Positions 1 through 7,653 of a stretch of 64,000 nt of DNA are shown here, one piece after another. The DNA lies in the NCBI RefSeq assembly GCF_900637855.1, contig NZ_LR134440.1:1178001-1242000 (forward strand), in the 5' to 3' direction. Position numbers and translations under genes: made by a program. Position 1 is the first letter of the stretch. Each line of letters starts with the position of its first letter. This DNA comes from Neisseria animaloris (GTDB lineage Bacteria; Pseudomonadota; Gammaproteobacteria; Burkholderiales; Neisseriaceae). The notes under the pieces are model-generated. The model saw nothing but the letters and a program-made list of their open reading frames with translations, did not search any database and was not told where the DNA came from.

Positions 1-1188
1 CATCATCGGCATCCATGCATATACCTTAACGTTAGAGCGGGTAATTAGCTGCCATGCCACACGACTGAACAAATCTGCCTTCATCTTAATATGGCGGTTA
101 GGAAAATACACGGCCTCGGCCACACCGTTACCGTCTTCATCGGAGAAAGCCTGCAAATAAACGGTGGTAATGCCCAGCTTATAAACACGCTCAATCAACT
201 TATCATAATTGCGCTCCAATTTAGCCGGGTCCGGATCATAAAGAGAATCCAAATTAATATGTACAGCACGTTGGTGTGGGGGTTGGAATGATGTGCCGTC
301 CAAGTAAGCTTTCATTACACCGAAATCAGTTTCAGTATCAATTAAAGCACGTCCTACACTTTGTTGGTCGGGGGTATTCAATTTGTCATCGAACAAAGTG
401 AAGTCATTTTCCAAACCTACACTGCGGGCAATTCTTTGGGCTGTTTGGTTAAATTGACCGTAAGGCCACACCAATACATTAGGCCGGACTCCCGTACGCT
501 GTTCGATCACATCTACAGAACGCTTCAAATCGGTATAAATCCGCTTCTCATACTGGGCAGGTGTTTCATAGCGGCCGTTTTTGTACATTGGAAACATAGC
601 GGCAAACTGCGATCCATATGGGTTACCGGGATTGCCATGATGCAGGTCGTGAGTGTGCGAGGCAATTTCCACCAATCCGCTCTTCTGCATTTCACGCACC
701 TGTTCCCAAGTAAGGAAAGCGGAACGGGGTAATTTTTTACTGCCATAAGAAATCTGACCGTTTGGTGGGATTTCCAGCCAGCTGGTAACCAATGCGAATA
801 CGGCAGGATAGTTATAAGCCTTCAGCAATGGATAGATTTTGGTATAAAAGCTGATATAACCGTCATCAAAGGTAAGCAATACCGGTTTCTCTGGCAATTT
901 TCCGCGCCCGTTTCGGGCATCTTCAATTTGTTTCCAACTCACCGGTGTATAACCATTGTCACGTAACCAGTTAAAATGTGCCGTCAACCGTTGTACTGTA
1001 ATGGTTTGAGGAAAATACTGTCGCTTCAACTCACCTTTTAATTCCTTTTCCTCCTCCGTTTTAATCACCGGAGCGGTTTCATCAATAACATCGTGATAAC
1101 ACATCACACCATAACGCAGGTCGGCTGCATGGGAAGCACTCAACCCCAAAGCAAAAATCAGACCGGATAACAGGCTTTTGTATTTCAT
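1..1188 (-). CDS. pgaB: PgaB, poly-beta-1,6-N-acetylglucosamine deacetylase (3' part beyond window)
   Basis: PgaB partly deacetylates poly-beta-1,6-N-acetyl-D-glucosamine (PNAG) in the periplasm so that it can leave through PgaA. The window holds the first 396 codons; the reading frame is still open at base 1, so the C-terminal glycoside hydrolase domain is cut off. The polysaccharide deacetylase domain is clear: MCYHDV near residue 29, the metal/catalytic LLTFDDGY near 104-111 and SHTHDLHH with the metal-binding histidines. The start of the second domain (NLDSLYDPD, TTVYLQAFSDEDGNG, FPNRHIKMKADLFSRV) follows the E. coli order. The N-terminus is a plain signal peptide ending around SHA-AD, without the lipobox cysteine known from E. 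coli PgaB. It lies 88 bp downstream of pgaA on the same strand. Confidence 0.93.
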   Translation of the reverse strand, partial: MKYKSLLSGLIFALGLSASHAADLRYGVMCYHDVIDETAPVIKTEEEKELKGELKRQYFPQTITVQRLTAHFNWLRDNGYTPVSWKQIEDARNGRGKLPEKPVLLTFDDGYISFYTKIYPLLKAYNYPAVFALVTSWLEIPPNGQISYGSKKLPRSAFLTWEQVREMQKSGLVEIASHTHDLHHGNPGNPYGSQFAAMFPMYKNGRYETPAQYEKRIYTDLKRSVDVIEQRTGVRPNVLVWPYGQFNQTAQRIARSVGLENDFTLFDDKLNTPDQQSVGRALIDTETDFGVMKAYLDGTSFQPPHQRAVHINLDSLYDPDPAKLERNYDKLIERVYKLGITTVYLQAFSDEDGNGVAEAVYFPNRHIKMKADLFSRVAWQLITRSNVKVYAWMPMM

Positions 1189-1233
1189 AATTAATGTTCT
1201 GTATCGTTAAATTAACTGAAACAAAATGGTCAC

Positions 1234-1272
1234 TTCAGGCGGCATCCACTCTTTCGAAAAAGGCCGTCTGAA
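1234..1272 (-). terminator. Imperfect DUS hairpin between pgaA and pgaB
   Basis: TTCAGGCGGC (1234-1243) faces GCCGTCTGAA (1263-1272) with one mismatch. It sits inside what should be a co-transcribed pair, so it may attenuate pgaB or stabilise the pgaA end rather than stop all transcription. Confidence 0.45.
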
Positions 1273-1276
1273 ACAT

Positions 1277-3676
1277 TTAGTGGAATTTCACATTCAGACT
1301 CACATTGCCGAAGTTTTGGTATTCCGGTTTGCCGTCATAAATAGCTTGCTGACGACCCAGCTCATAACCCAACTTCGCCTGTTTGCCAAATTGCCAATCA
1401 TGGCCGTATTTCAACATCCATGTATTCTCGGCATTTTCTCCTGCTTGCCAGTACCGCCCAGCACCGCCGCTAAGTTTCTGATCAAGAATAGTGGCATGTG
1501 CAAAAGGCACGGTATAAGAAAGATCGAGACCACCATTGATGCTCTTGTTGCTTTTTGGATTGTAGTAGTTCGTACCGGCAATCTCTTTATTACGGCCGTA
1601 ATCTGCCGAAAGCGAGCTGCCCACCTTCCAACGGTTATGTTGAAATAAAGTATGTGTCAACCACGTACGGGTTGCCTGGCGGGTATTACCATCGTCAAAT
1701 TTCATTACCCCCAAACTCAAACCGGCCCGGGTAACATTAGAAGGTGTCAATTCGGCATTTACCGTATATTCATTTGCATAAACATTTTGGTTCAATGCCT
1801 TAATTGGCGTGTTGGCACTATTAAGTGCTGCACGCGCAGTGAGACTAAGATAATCGTTCACACGATAGTCAGCACCAGCATTCAAATAAGCTTTGTTATT
1901 CAAGTGCGTACCACGCCCTGCTTCTGCATTCAAAGTAATAGGATAAAGACTGACTTCCGCACCTGCACCCACGCGCCCTGCGCGCAATGTGTTGCCGTTA
2001 TTAGGGTCGGTATCAAACCTTTGAACAATATAAGCCCTATGGCCTCCCTGACTTCTCGGGCTGTACAGTTTTATTTCTTGATGCCATTCAGCCTTGCCTT
2101 TCGGAGAAGTTGCCTTTAAAACATTTCCGGAAATATTTAGCTGTGCAGCACGCCCTTCATCGTAAAGTTTCCAAAAACCTTGGTAGTTCAAATCATTACG
2201 ATCAATTTCTGCAACTAAATCTTGTATTGACGACCAATCGCCACTATTCAAGAGAACAGCTCCGGCTTTATTGTTGGCCCATTTTTGACTTTCTTCCGAT
2301 AGAAACTCTCTTGACTTATCGAACCAACGTATAGCTTCATCTTCATGACCGTTCCATTGTGCCAGCTCGCCACGTAAAATCATGGCCCACGGATCACCCG
2401 GATGTTCTGCAAGCCATTCGTCCATCAACTTAACGGCACCTTTCATGTTGCCGCTCCAAGCTTCAAGCCGTACCCTCCAAAAATAATGTTTGTCGTAATA
2501 CGGATTTCGAACGTAAACCGTGTGCGTAAAATCTCGGGCGTATTTATCGGGGTTTAACCCTTGCAGATGTTTTTTCGCTTCGGAAAAATGCAATAAATCC
2601 GAATCAGCTTGAATTAAGCCTTCAATAATCTCAGGGTCTACTTTGCTCTGTTTCGCTTTTTGCTTCGCTGCCCTGTTGGCTAAAATATGTTTCGCTTCCC
2701 TAGGGCTGCCATACATCAGCAAGGCAAAAGCGTATTGTTCTTTCACATATTCAGGCTGCTCACCGTTTTTAACCAATGCATAGTAATCTTTAAGTGCTTG
2801 CTTCTCTTTACCTACGGCAATCGCCGCCGCCATGCGGTCGCGCAAGGCTTGAGTGTGCAATGCACTGCCTGCCGGAGCTTTATTAACGATTTCACTCAAG
2901 CGCTGATAAGCAGTATGCAATTGATCGGATGAAGTGGTAGGGCGGGCACCGCGTAGTAATACAACCGCTTTGGCTTCTTGCAACCATAAACGGTCTTGTT
3001 CGTTAAAAAGCCGCGGGTACCGCTCCAGTAAACGCTCCTGCTGCGGAAAAGCCTGTAACCGGGCAGCTAAACGGTAAAGTTGGATCACGGTTTCATGATC
3101 GTTAGGATTGGCTTCAAGCTGCTTTTGTAAATCCGCCATACGTTCCGTGATGGATTGCGTACGTAATTTCAGATATTTTTCAGCATCTTGAATGTCTTTA
3201 TCATTTCCAAAACGGCGGCGGTATTCGTTAATCTGTTTTCGCGCACCGGAATAATCTGCGGCATCCACAGCAGCCAATGCACTCCCGAGATGTCCGATTT
3301 TTTTGCCGGGTGCTTTGTTTTGCAACTGCTTATATAGGCTTACCGACAACGGGAACTGTTTACTGTCGCGGGCTGCTTTGGCTAAATTTTCCAATTCGTC
3401 GTTAGAAAAATCTTCCAAGCCACATGCGGTACATACTGCCAAAGCCTCTGAAAATTTCTGCTGGCGCACCAATAATGCAATCAAATCCGCCCGTACCTTG
3501 GGATCTCGGTTTTCAGCATACAATGTTTTCAGTGCATTTACTGCCTCTGCCAGTTGTGCATCGCCGCTACGCGCGTGAACTACCCAACGTTCTCTCTCTG
3601 CATGAATATCTTTGGCTACGGCAGTTAAAGGAATTGCTGCAAAGGCTACAGCAATGTAAAGTGGTATTTTTTTCAT
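1277..3676 (-). CDS. pgaA: PgaA, outer-membrane PNAG export porin
   Basis: This 799-residue protein matches the PgaA family (about 800 residues in E. coli): signal peptide (MKKIPLYIAVAFAAIPLTAVA), a long tetratricopeptide-like helical region to about residue 500, then a C-terminal beta-barrel that exports partly deacetylated PNAG. Family stretches include VRNPYYDKHYFWRVRLEAWS, DPWAMILRGELAQWNG and the barrel end FGNVSLNVKFH. The ATG at 3676 was chosen over a TTG five codons upstream because GTGAG lies just before it and the lysine-rich signal peptide then starts cleanly. It leads a pgaA-pgaB order as in pgaABCD operons; pgaC and pgaD would lie left of the window. Confidence 0.92.
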   Translation of the reverse strand: MKKIPLYIAVAFAAIPLTAVAKDIHAERERWVVHARSGDAQLAEAVNALKTLYAENRDPKVRADLIALLVRQQKFSEALAVCTACGLEDFSNDELENLAKAARDSKQFPLSVSLYKQLQNKAPGKKIGHLGSALAAVDAADYSGARKQINEYRRRFGNDKDIQDAEKYLKLRTQSITERMADLQKQLEANPNDHETVIQLYRLAARLQAFPQQERLLERYPRLFNEQDRLWLQEAKAVVLLRGARPTTSSDQLHTAYQRLSEIVNKAPAGSALHTQALRDRMAAAIAVGKEKQALKDYYALVKNGEQPEYVKEQYAFALLMYGSPREAKHILANRAAKQKAKQSKVDPEIIEGLIQADSDLLHFSEAKKHLQGLNPDKYARDFTHTVYVRNPYYDKHYFWRVRLEAWSGNMKGAVKLMDEWLAEHPGDPWAMILRGELAQWNGHEDEAIRWFDKSREFLSEESQKWANNKAGAVLLNSGDWSSIQDLVAEIDRNDLNYQGFWKLYDEGRAAQLNISGNVLKATSPKGKAEWHQEIKLYSPRSQGGHRAYIVQRFDTDPNNGNTLRAGRVGAGAEVSLYPITLNAEAGRGTHLNNKAYLNAGADYRVNDYLSLTARAALNSANTPIKALNQNVYANEYTVNAELTPSNVTRAGLSLGVMKFDDGNTRQATRTWLTHTLFQHNRWKVGSSLSADYGRNKEIAGTNYYNPKSNKSINGGLDLSYTVPFAHATILDQKLSGGAGRYWQAGENAENTWMLKYGHDWQFGKQAKLGYELGRQQAIYDGKPEYQNFGNVSLNVKFH

Positions 3677-4169
3677 GATGCTCACTATCAATAATCGTGA
3701 TCAAACAGAAAATATCTTAAGAAAAAATGAAGATATTTAAGCGAAACAAATAGGACCTTTTGAAATGTGTCGAAAAAAGCCGGAAATTAGGCTTAAATTT
3801 ATTTCTAATCAGAGTTGCTAACAGCTTATATTAGCCAGATGAAAATTGCTGACGTTACACTCTAACGGTCTACAACCTAAACTAACGGAATTTGACTATG
3901 CCATTGAAATAATTTCATTAGAAGTAATAACTCTAGATAATAAATTAGATGACTGATTATTTCATCTTGTAACTTATTAAAAAAACAGCTATTTATATTT
4001 AAAAAAGCTTATAGGCCCAATTTTCCCTGTATGGTACAAGAAAAGATCGATATATGAAAAAAATAACTAATTCAATCTAAAATATTGATTATGCATATAA
4101 TTAATTCGAGCGTTGCGCCCGCGCATCAAGGGCTGAAAACCTATCATTCAAATGAACCAAGGAAAAAAA
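3677..4169. other. Divergent AT-rich promoter region, pgaA / hydrolase
   Basis: A gene-free stretch of about 490 bp between divergently transcribed genes. It is strongly AT-rich, with a small inverted repeat at 3904-3920 (TTGAAATAATTTCA). It should hold the pgaA promoter on the minus strand and the hydrolase promoter on the plus strand. I cannot assign -10/-35 boxes with confidence. Confidence 0.5.
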
Positions 4170-4712
4170 ATGAAACATCTTAGTCCTCAAAATACCATCT
4201 GTATTGTAGTAGACATTCAGGAGCGCCTTACCCCGTCTCTGTATGCCGCTGAAGCCATGATAGAGCGTAGCCGCGTGCTGTTGCAGGGCTTGCAGGCGCT
4301 CGGCGTGCCGCTTGTTGTTACCGAACAATATCCTAAAGGGTTGGGACCTACTGTTCAGGCCGTACAACTGCTGTTAAAAGATGTACCCGTTTTCGAGAAA
4401 ACGCGGTTTTCCGCTTATATCGATGAAGTGCGGGAAGCAATCCGCAGACATCAGGCGGAAAATGTGATTTTGGTGGGCGCGGAAACACATATATGTATGC
4501 TGCAAACCGTGTTGGACTTGCGTTCAGACGGCCTCAACGTCTATGTGCCGTTCGAATGTACCACTTCACGCAATCCGACCAATAAGGAAAATGCTTTGCT
4601 CCTGATGCGTGAAGCAGGTGCGGTGGTGTCGAATGTGGAAAGCGTGCTGTTCCAAATGCTGGGAGATGCCAAACATGAAGCGTTTAAAACGATTTCCAAG
4701 CTGATTCAATAG
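4170..4712 (+). CDS. Isochorismatase-family cysteine hydrolase
   Basis: This 180-residue protein has the isochorismatase-like hydrolase fold (YcaC/nicotinamidase-type). The catalytic Asp is in IVVDIQERL (about residue 15), a Lys lies in the VFEKTRFSA region, and the nucleophilic Cys is in GAETHICMLQTVLDL. The true substrate cannot be read from sequence; family members hydrolyse amides or vinyl ethers. The ATG at 4170 is preferred to one at 4152 because AAGGA lies six bases before it. A DUS hairpin terminator follows. It stands alone, so context gives no pathway. Confidence 0.85.
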   Translation: MKHLSPQNTICIVVDIQERLTPSLYAAEAMIERSRVLLQGLQALGVPLVVTEQYPKGLGPTVQAVQLLLKDVPVFEKTRFSAYIDEVREAIRRHQAENVILVGAETHICMLQTVLDLRSDGLNVYVPFECTTSRNPTNKENALLLMREAGAVVSNVESVLFQMLGDAKHEAFKTISKLIQ

Positions 4713-4737
4713 GCTGCTTAAATGAGGCAATAGACAA

Positions 4738-4767
4738 GGCCGTCTGAAAAAGCGTTTTCAGACGGCC
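4738..4767 (+). terminator. DUS-pair terminator after the isochorismatase-like gene
   Basis: GCCGTCTGAA at 4739 and its complement ending at 4766 form a stem with a short A/T-containing loop, located between the convergent hydrolase and universal stress genes. It could serve both. Confidence 0.75.
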
Positions 4768-4803
4768 TGCCGTTTCTCTAGTCTCTCTTTTATAAAACTT
4801 GGC

Positions 4804-5259
4804 TTAATCTTCCTTGCGGCGCACCAGCAATACCGGCACATTGGACTTGCGGATAACGCCTTCGGCAACCGAACCTAACAGAAGGTGCATCAAACCGGAA
4901 AAACCGTGTGTTCCCATTACAATCAGGTCGCATTTTTCCTCTGTCGCCTGCTCTACCAGCAAATCGGCAATTCTGTCGCCTGCGCTTTCCAGAATCAGCG
5001 TTTCGTGTTTTACGCCCACTTTCTTTAATTCTTCGGATGCACGTTTCAGTACTTTCACACCGGTGTTTTCAACTGCTTTACGCAAAGCTGCGGCATCGGT
5101 AAAACCGGGAGCACCCCAATCAAATTGCCCCAAGTCCACAACATGTACCACCACCACAGTAGCATCCATCGCCTGAGCCAGACTACACGCTTCTTTCAGT
5201 GCCTGCAGCGAAGTTTGGCTGTCGTCAACAGGAACCATAATGCGCTGATATTGATACAT
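4804..5259 (-). CDS. Universal stress protein, UspA family
   Basis: A 151-residue single-domain universal stress protein. It begins MYQYQRIMVPVDDSQTS, typical of UspA, and near the end carries the ATP-binding pattern G-x2-G-x9-G-S (GTHGFSGLMHLLLGSVAEG) followed by SNVPVLLVR. Such cytoplasmic proteins protect cells in stasis; the exact role varies. The start at 5259 is fixed by a near-perfect Shine-Dalgarno sequence (AAAGGAGGT) just upstream; a longer open frame to 5346 reads through that site and looks non-coding. Confidence 0.92.
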   Translation of the reverse strand: MYQYQRIMVPVDDSQTSLQALKEACSLAQAMDATVVVVHVVDLGQFDWGAPGFTDAAALRKAVENTGVKVLKRASEELKKVGVKHETLILESAGDRIADLLVEQATEEKCDLIVMGTHGFSGLMHLLLGSVAEGVIRKSNVPVLLVRRKED

Positions 5260-5422
5260 AAAGTACCTCCTTTGTTGTGTGGTAAACAGTTTTCCGCTTT
5301 TCAAACGGCCTGCATGGGCCGCCGCACTTGGGAAGGAAATAGTCAAGGGTCTGTATTATATGACCACCGCCGTCGGTATAAGTTGCGGCAGTATAGGATT
5401 AAATTGTTTTAAATCAAAGTTT

Positions 5423-5458
5423 GAAGCCGTCTGAAATCATGATTTTTCAGACGGCTTC
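5423..5458 (-). terminator. DUS-pair terminator after the peptide-binding protein gene
   Basis: The stem GAAGCCGTCTGAAA / TTTCAGACGGCTTC (5423-5457) lies immediately after the stop codon of the minus-strand solute-binding protein gene. Confidence 0.6.
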
Positions 5459-5461
5459 CGT

Positions 5462-7240
5462 TTATTGCTTTATCCACCCCGAACTCAGCACCCACTCAAC
5501 CGCACCGTAAGCACCTTTCGGACGGCGGTCGGGAAGGCCCAACGTATCACGGTACACCACGCGGTAGCGGTCGGAATACCAATTCGGCACAATAATATAT
5601 TGGTGGCGTATCACCCGATCGAGTGCGCGGGCGGACGCGACCAGTTCGCTGCGGCTGGAAAAACTTTCAAAACGTTTGAGCAGCACTTCCACAGCAGGAT
5701 CGCACACCCCCGCCCAATTGCGGGTGCCGTCAGTTTTGGCGGAGGTGCAACTGAAATAGCCGAACTGCTCGTTACCCGGGCTTTCGCTGTTGGCATACAC
5801 CACCACCGTCATATCGAAATCGAAGTTGTTCACACGCTTCTGATACACGGCAAGATCGGCAAGGCGCACATTCATTTTTACGCCGATTTTGGCCAGATCA
5901 CTCTGCCATTTCGCCACTACCCGTTCATAGGTTTTACTCGGACTGAGAAACTCCAGCACCAGCGGTTTGCCCTGTCCGTCCACCAACGCTCCGTTGCGGT
6001 AACGGTAGCCCGCCTGTTCGAGTAACGCACGGGCTTTAAGCAGATTGAGCCTGACACCGAGCACCGGATCGGTTTTCGGAGGCTCGGGCACATTCTGTGT
6101 GAATACGGCGGCCGGCAGTTTGGAGCGTACGGTATTTAAGACGGCCAGTTCCTCTCCCTCGGGTTTGCCCGAAGCCGCCATTTCACTGTTGGTAAAAAAG
6201 CTGTTGCTCCGGCGATAGGCTCCGTAAAACAGGCGCGTATTGGTGCTTTCAAAATCAAAACTGAGCACTATTGCCTGCCGCACGCGGATATCGTCGAACG
6301 GCTTGCGGCGCATGTTCATCACAAAACCCTGCATCCCGGCGGTACTCTTCTGCGCCCATTCGTGCTTGTGCAAACTGCGCTTTTCCAGCATGTGTTCCGG
6401 GTAGGCGCGCGCCCAATTGCGGGCGACGTTTTCCTGCATGAAATCGTAATGCCCGCCTTTAATGCCCTCGATACGCACGCTGTCGTCTTTATAGTATTTG
6501 AAACGCACCCGGTCGAAGTTATACGTACCCTTGCGTACCGGCAGATTTTGCGCCCAATACTCTTTATCGCGCTTAAACTCGCTCAACCGCCCGCCGTCTG
6601 CTTTATGGAAACGGTATGGCCCCGAACCTATGGGCAGTTTGTTTGCCGCGGCAGCCAGCCCGTGCGGATAACTTTTGTGCGAAAACACCGGCAACCTGCC
6701 CAAAATCATATGCAATTCCGCATTGCGTTTTTTAAAACGGAATACCGCCGTACGCGCATCGGGCGTTTCCACCCGCGCCACATCCGCCCAATAGAATTTA
6801 TATAGTGGGACAGCGGCAGGGTCTTTGGTCAAAATATCGAACGATGCCGCCACATCTTTCGCCAGCACCGGATCGCCGTTATGAAAACGCGCTTTCGGGT
6901 TGAGTTTGAATGTTACCGACAGGCCGTCTGAAGCCAAAACAATATCCTGCGCAAGCAAACCGTATATTGAAAACGGTTCGTCCAACCCTTTTACCGTCAG
7001 TGTATCCAACGTCAAAGCCGCCACTCCCGCTTCGTGATCACCCTTGAGCGTAAACGGATTCAGCGTATCAAAACCGCCTGCTATCGGCAGTGAAAACGTG
7101 CCGCCTTTCGGCGCATTCGGGTTCACATACTCAAATGCCTTGAAATCCGCGGGATAAGCAACCGGCTGTCCCAAACCCAATCCGTGGGCGGCATAAGTCG
7201 CCGTGGAAAAAAACAGCAACCATATAGAGAATAATTTCAT
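5462..7240 (-). CDS. YejA-like extracellular solute-binding protein (ABC family 5)
   Basis: A 592-residue periplasmic binding protein of solute-binding family 5, closest in style to YejA, the oligopeptide/microcin C binding protein: signal peptide MKLFSIWLLFFSTATYA, then HGLGLGQPVAYPADFKAFEYVNPNAPKGG, LNPFTLKGD and SFDILTKDPAA. Family 5 proteins deliver peptides or similar ligands to an ABC permease. No permease or ATPase gene is adjacent, so transport partners must be encoded elsewhere. The ATG at 7240 gives a clean signal peptide; a GTG seven codons upstream is possible but less likely. One DUS core is read inside the gene (peptide ASDGLS). Confidence 0.88.
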   Translation of the reverse strand: MKLFSIWLLFFSTATYAAHGLGLGQPVAYPADFKAFEYVNPNAPKGGTFSLPIAGGFDTLNPFTLKGDHEAGVAALTLDTLTVKGLDEPFSIYGLLAQDIVLASDGLSVTFKLNPKARFHNGDPVLAKDVAASFDILTKDPAAVPLYKFYWADVARVETPDARTAVFRFKKRNAELHMILGRLPVFSHKSYPHGLAAAANKLPIGSGPYRFHKADGGRLSEFKRDKEYWAQNLPVRKGTYNFDRVRFKYYKDDSVRIEGIKGGHYDFMQENVARNWARAYPEHMLEKRSLHKHEWAQKSTAGMQGFVMNMRRKPFDDIRVRQAIVLSFDFESTNTRLFYGAYRRSNSFFTNSEMAASGKPEGEELAVLNTVRSKLPAAVFTQNVPEPPKTDPVLGVRLNLLKARALLEQAGYRYRNGALVDGQGKPLVLEFLSPSKTYERVVAKWQSDLAKIGVKMNVRLADLAVYQKRVNNFDFDMTVVVYANSESPGNEQFGYFSCTSAKTDGTRNWAGVCDPAVEVLLKRFESFSSRSELVASARALDRVIRHQYIIVPNWYSDRYRVVYRDTLGLPDRRPKGAYGAVEWVLSSGWIKQ

Positions 7241-7469
7241 AACGTCATATCTGTTTATCACAACCGAACGGCGTATTGTAGCCTAAAAAAACTGCCGGAC
7301 ACCTTTCCAACGCAGGCTGATACCGTGCATTTACAAGCATCATTTCAGGTTGGCAAGTTTAGCGGTAAAGAAAAACGTATCTCCCGCAAAATGGCTTTGA
7401 CGATAGCAGGCAATCTATTTCCTTGATGATTATTTCAACAGCTTCAATCATAAAGGCATTTAGAAAGAA

Positions 7470-7505
7470 GAAGGCCGTCTGAAAAAGTGTTTTCAGACGG
7501 CCTTC
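7470..7505. terminator. DUS-pair hairpin
   Basis: The stem GAAGGCCGTCTGAAA with its exact complement ends at 7505. It is isolated between two minus-strand genes, so its function as a terminator is uncertain. Confidence 0.5.
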
Positions 7506-7595
7506 AGTGCATAGATTACCATACCTCTAATAATAGGTGTCTTTAGCCGCGCACCCTACTCATTAAGCCGACAGGAATCTTTGGAGCCAACCGAA

Positions 7596-7623
7596 AGGCC
7601 GTCTGAAAAATTTCAGACGGCCT
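7596..7623 (-). terminator. DUS-pair terminator of pepN
   Basis: GCCGTCTGAA at 7598 and its complement ending at 7621 form a tight stem 31 bp past the pepN stop. Confidence 0.7.
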
Positions 7624-7653
7624 CTTTGCATTCAACCTGTTTTACCCACCCGT

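Larger units (their letters stand above)
7241..7653. other. Intergenic region with two DUS hairpins
   Basis: No gene was seen. It contains two complete inverted DUS pairs (7470-7505 and 7596-7623). The second is placed to end pepN on the minus strand. The first may end a transcript from the plus side or be a pure uptake site. The middle has no recognisable motif. Confidence 0.6.
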
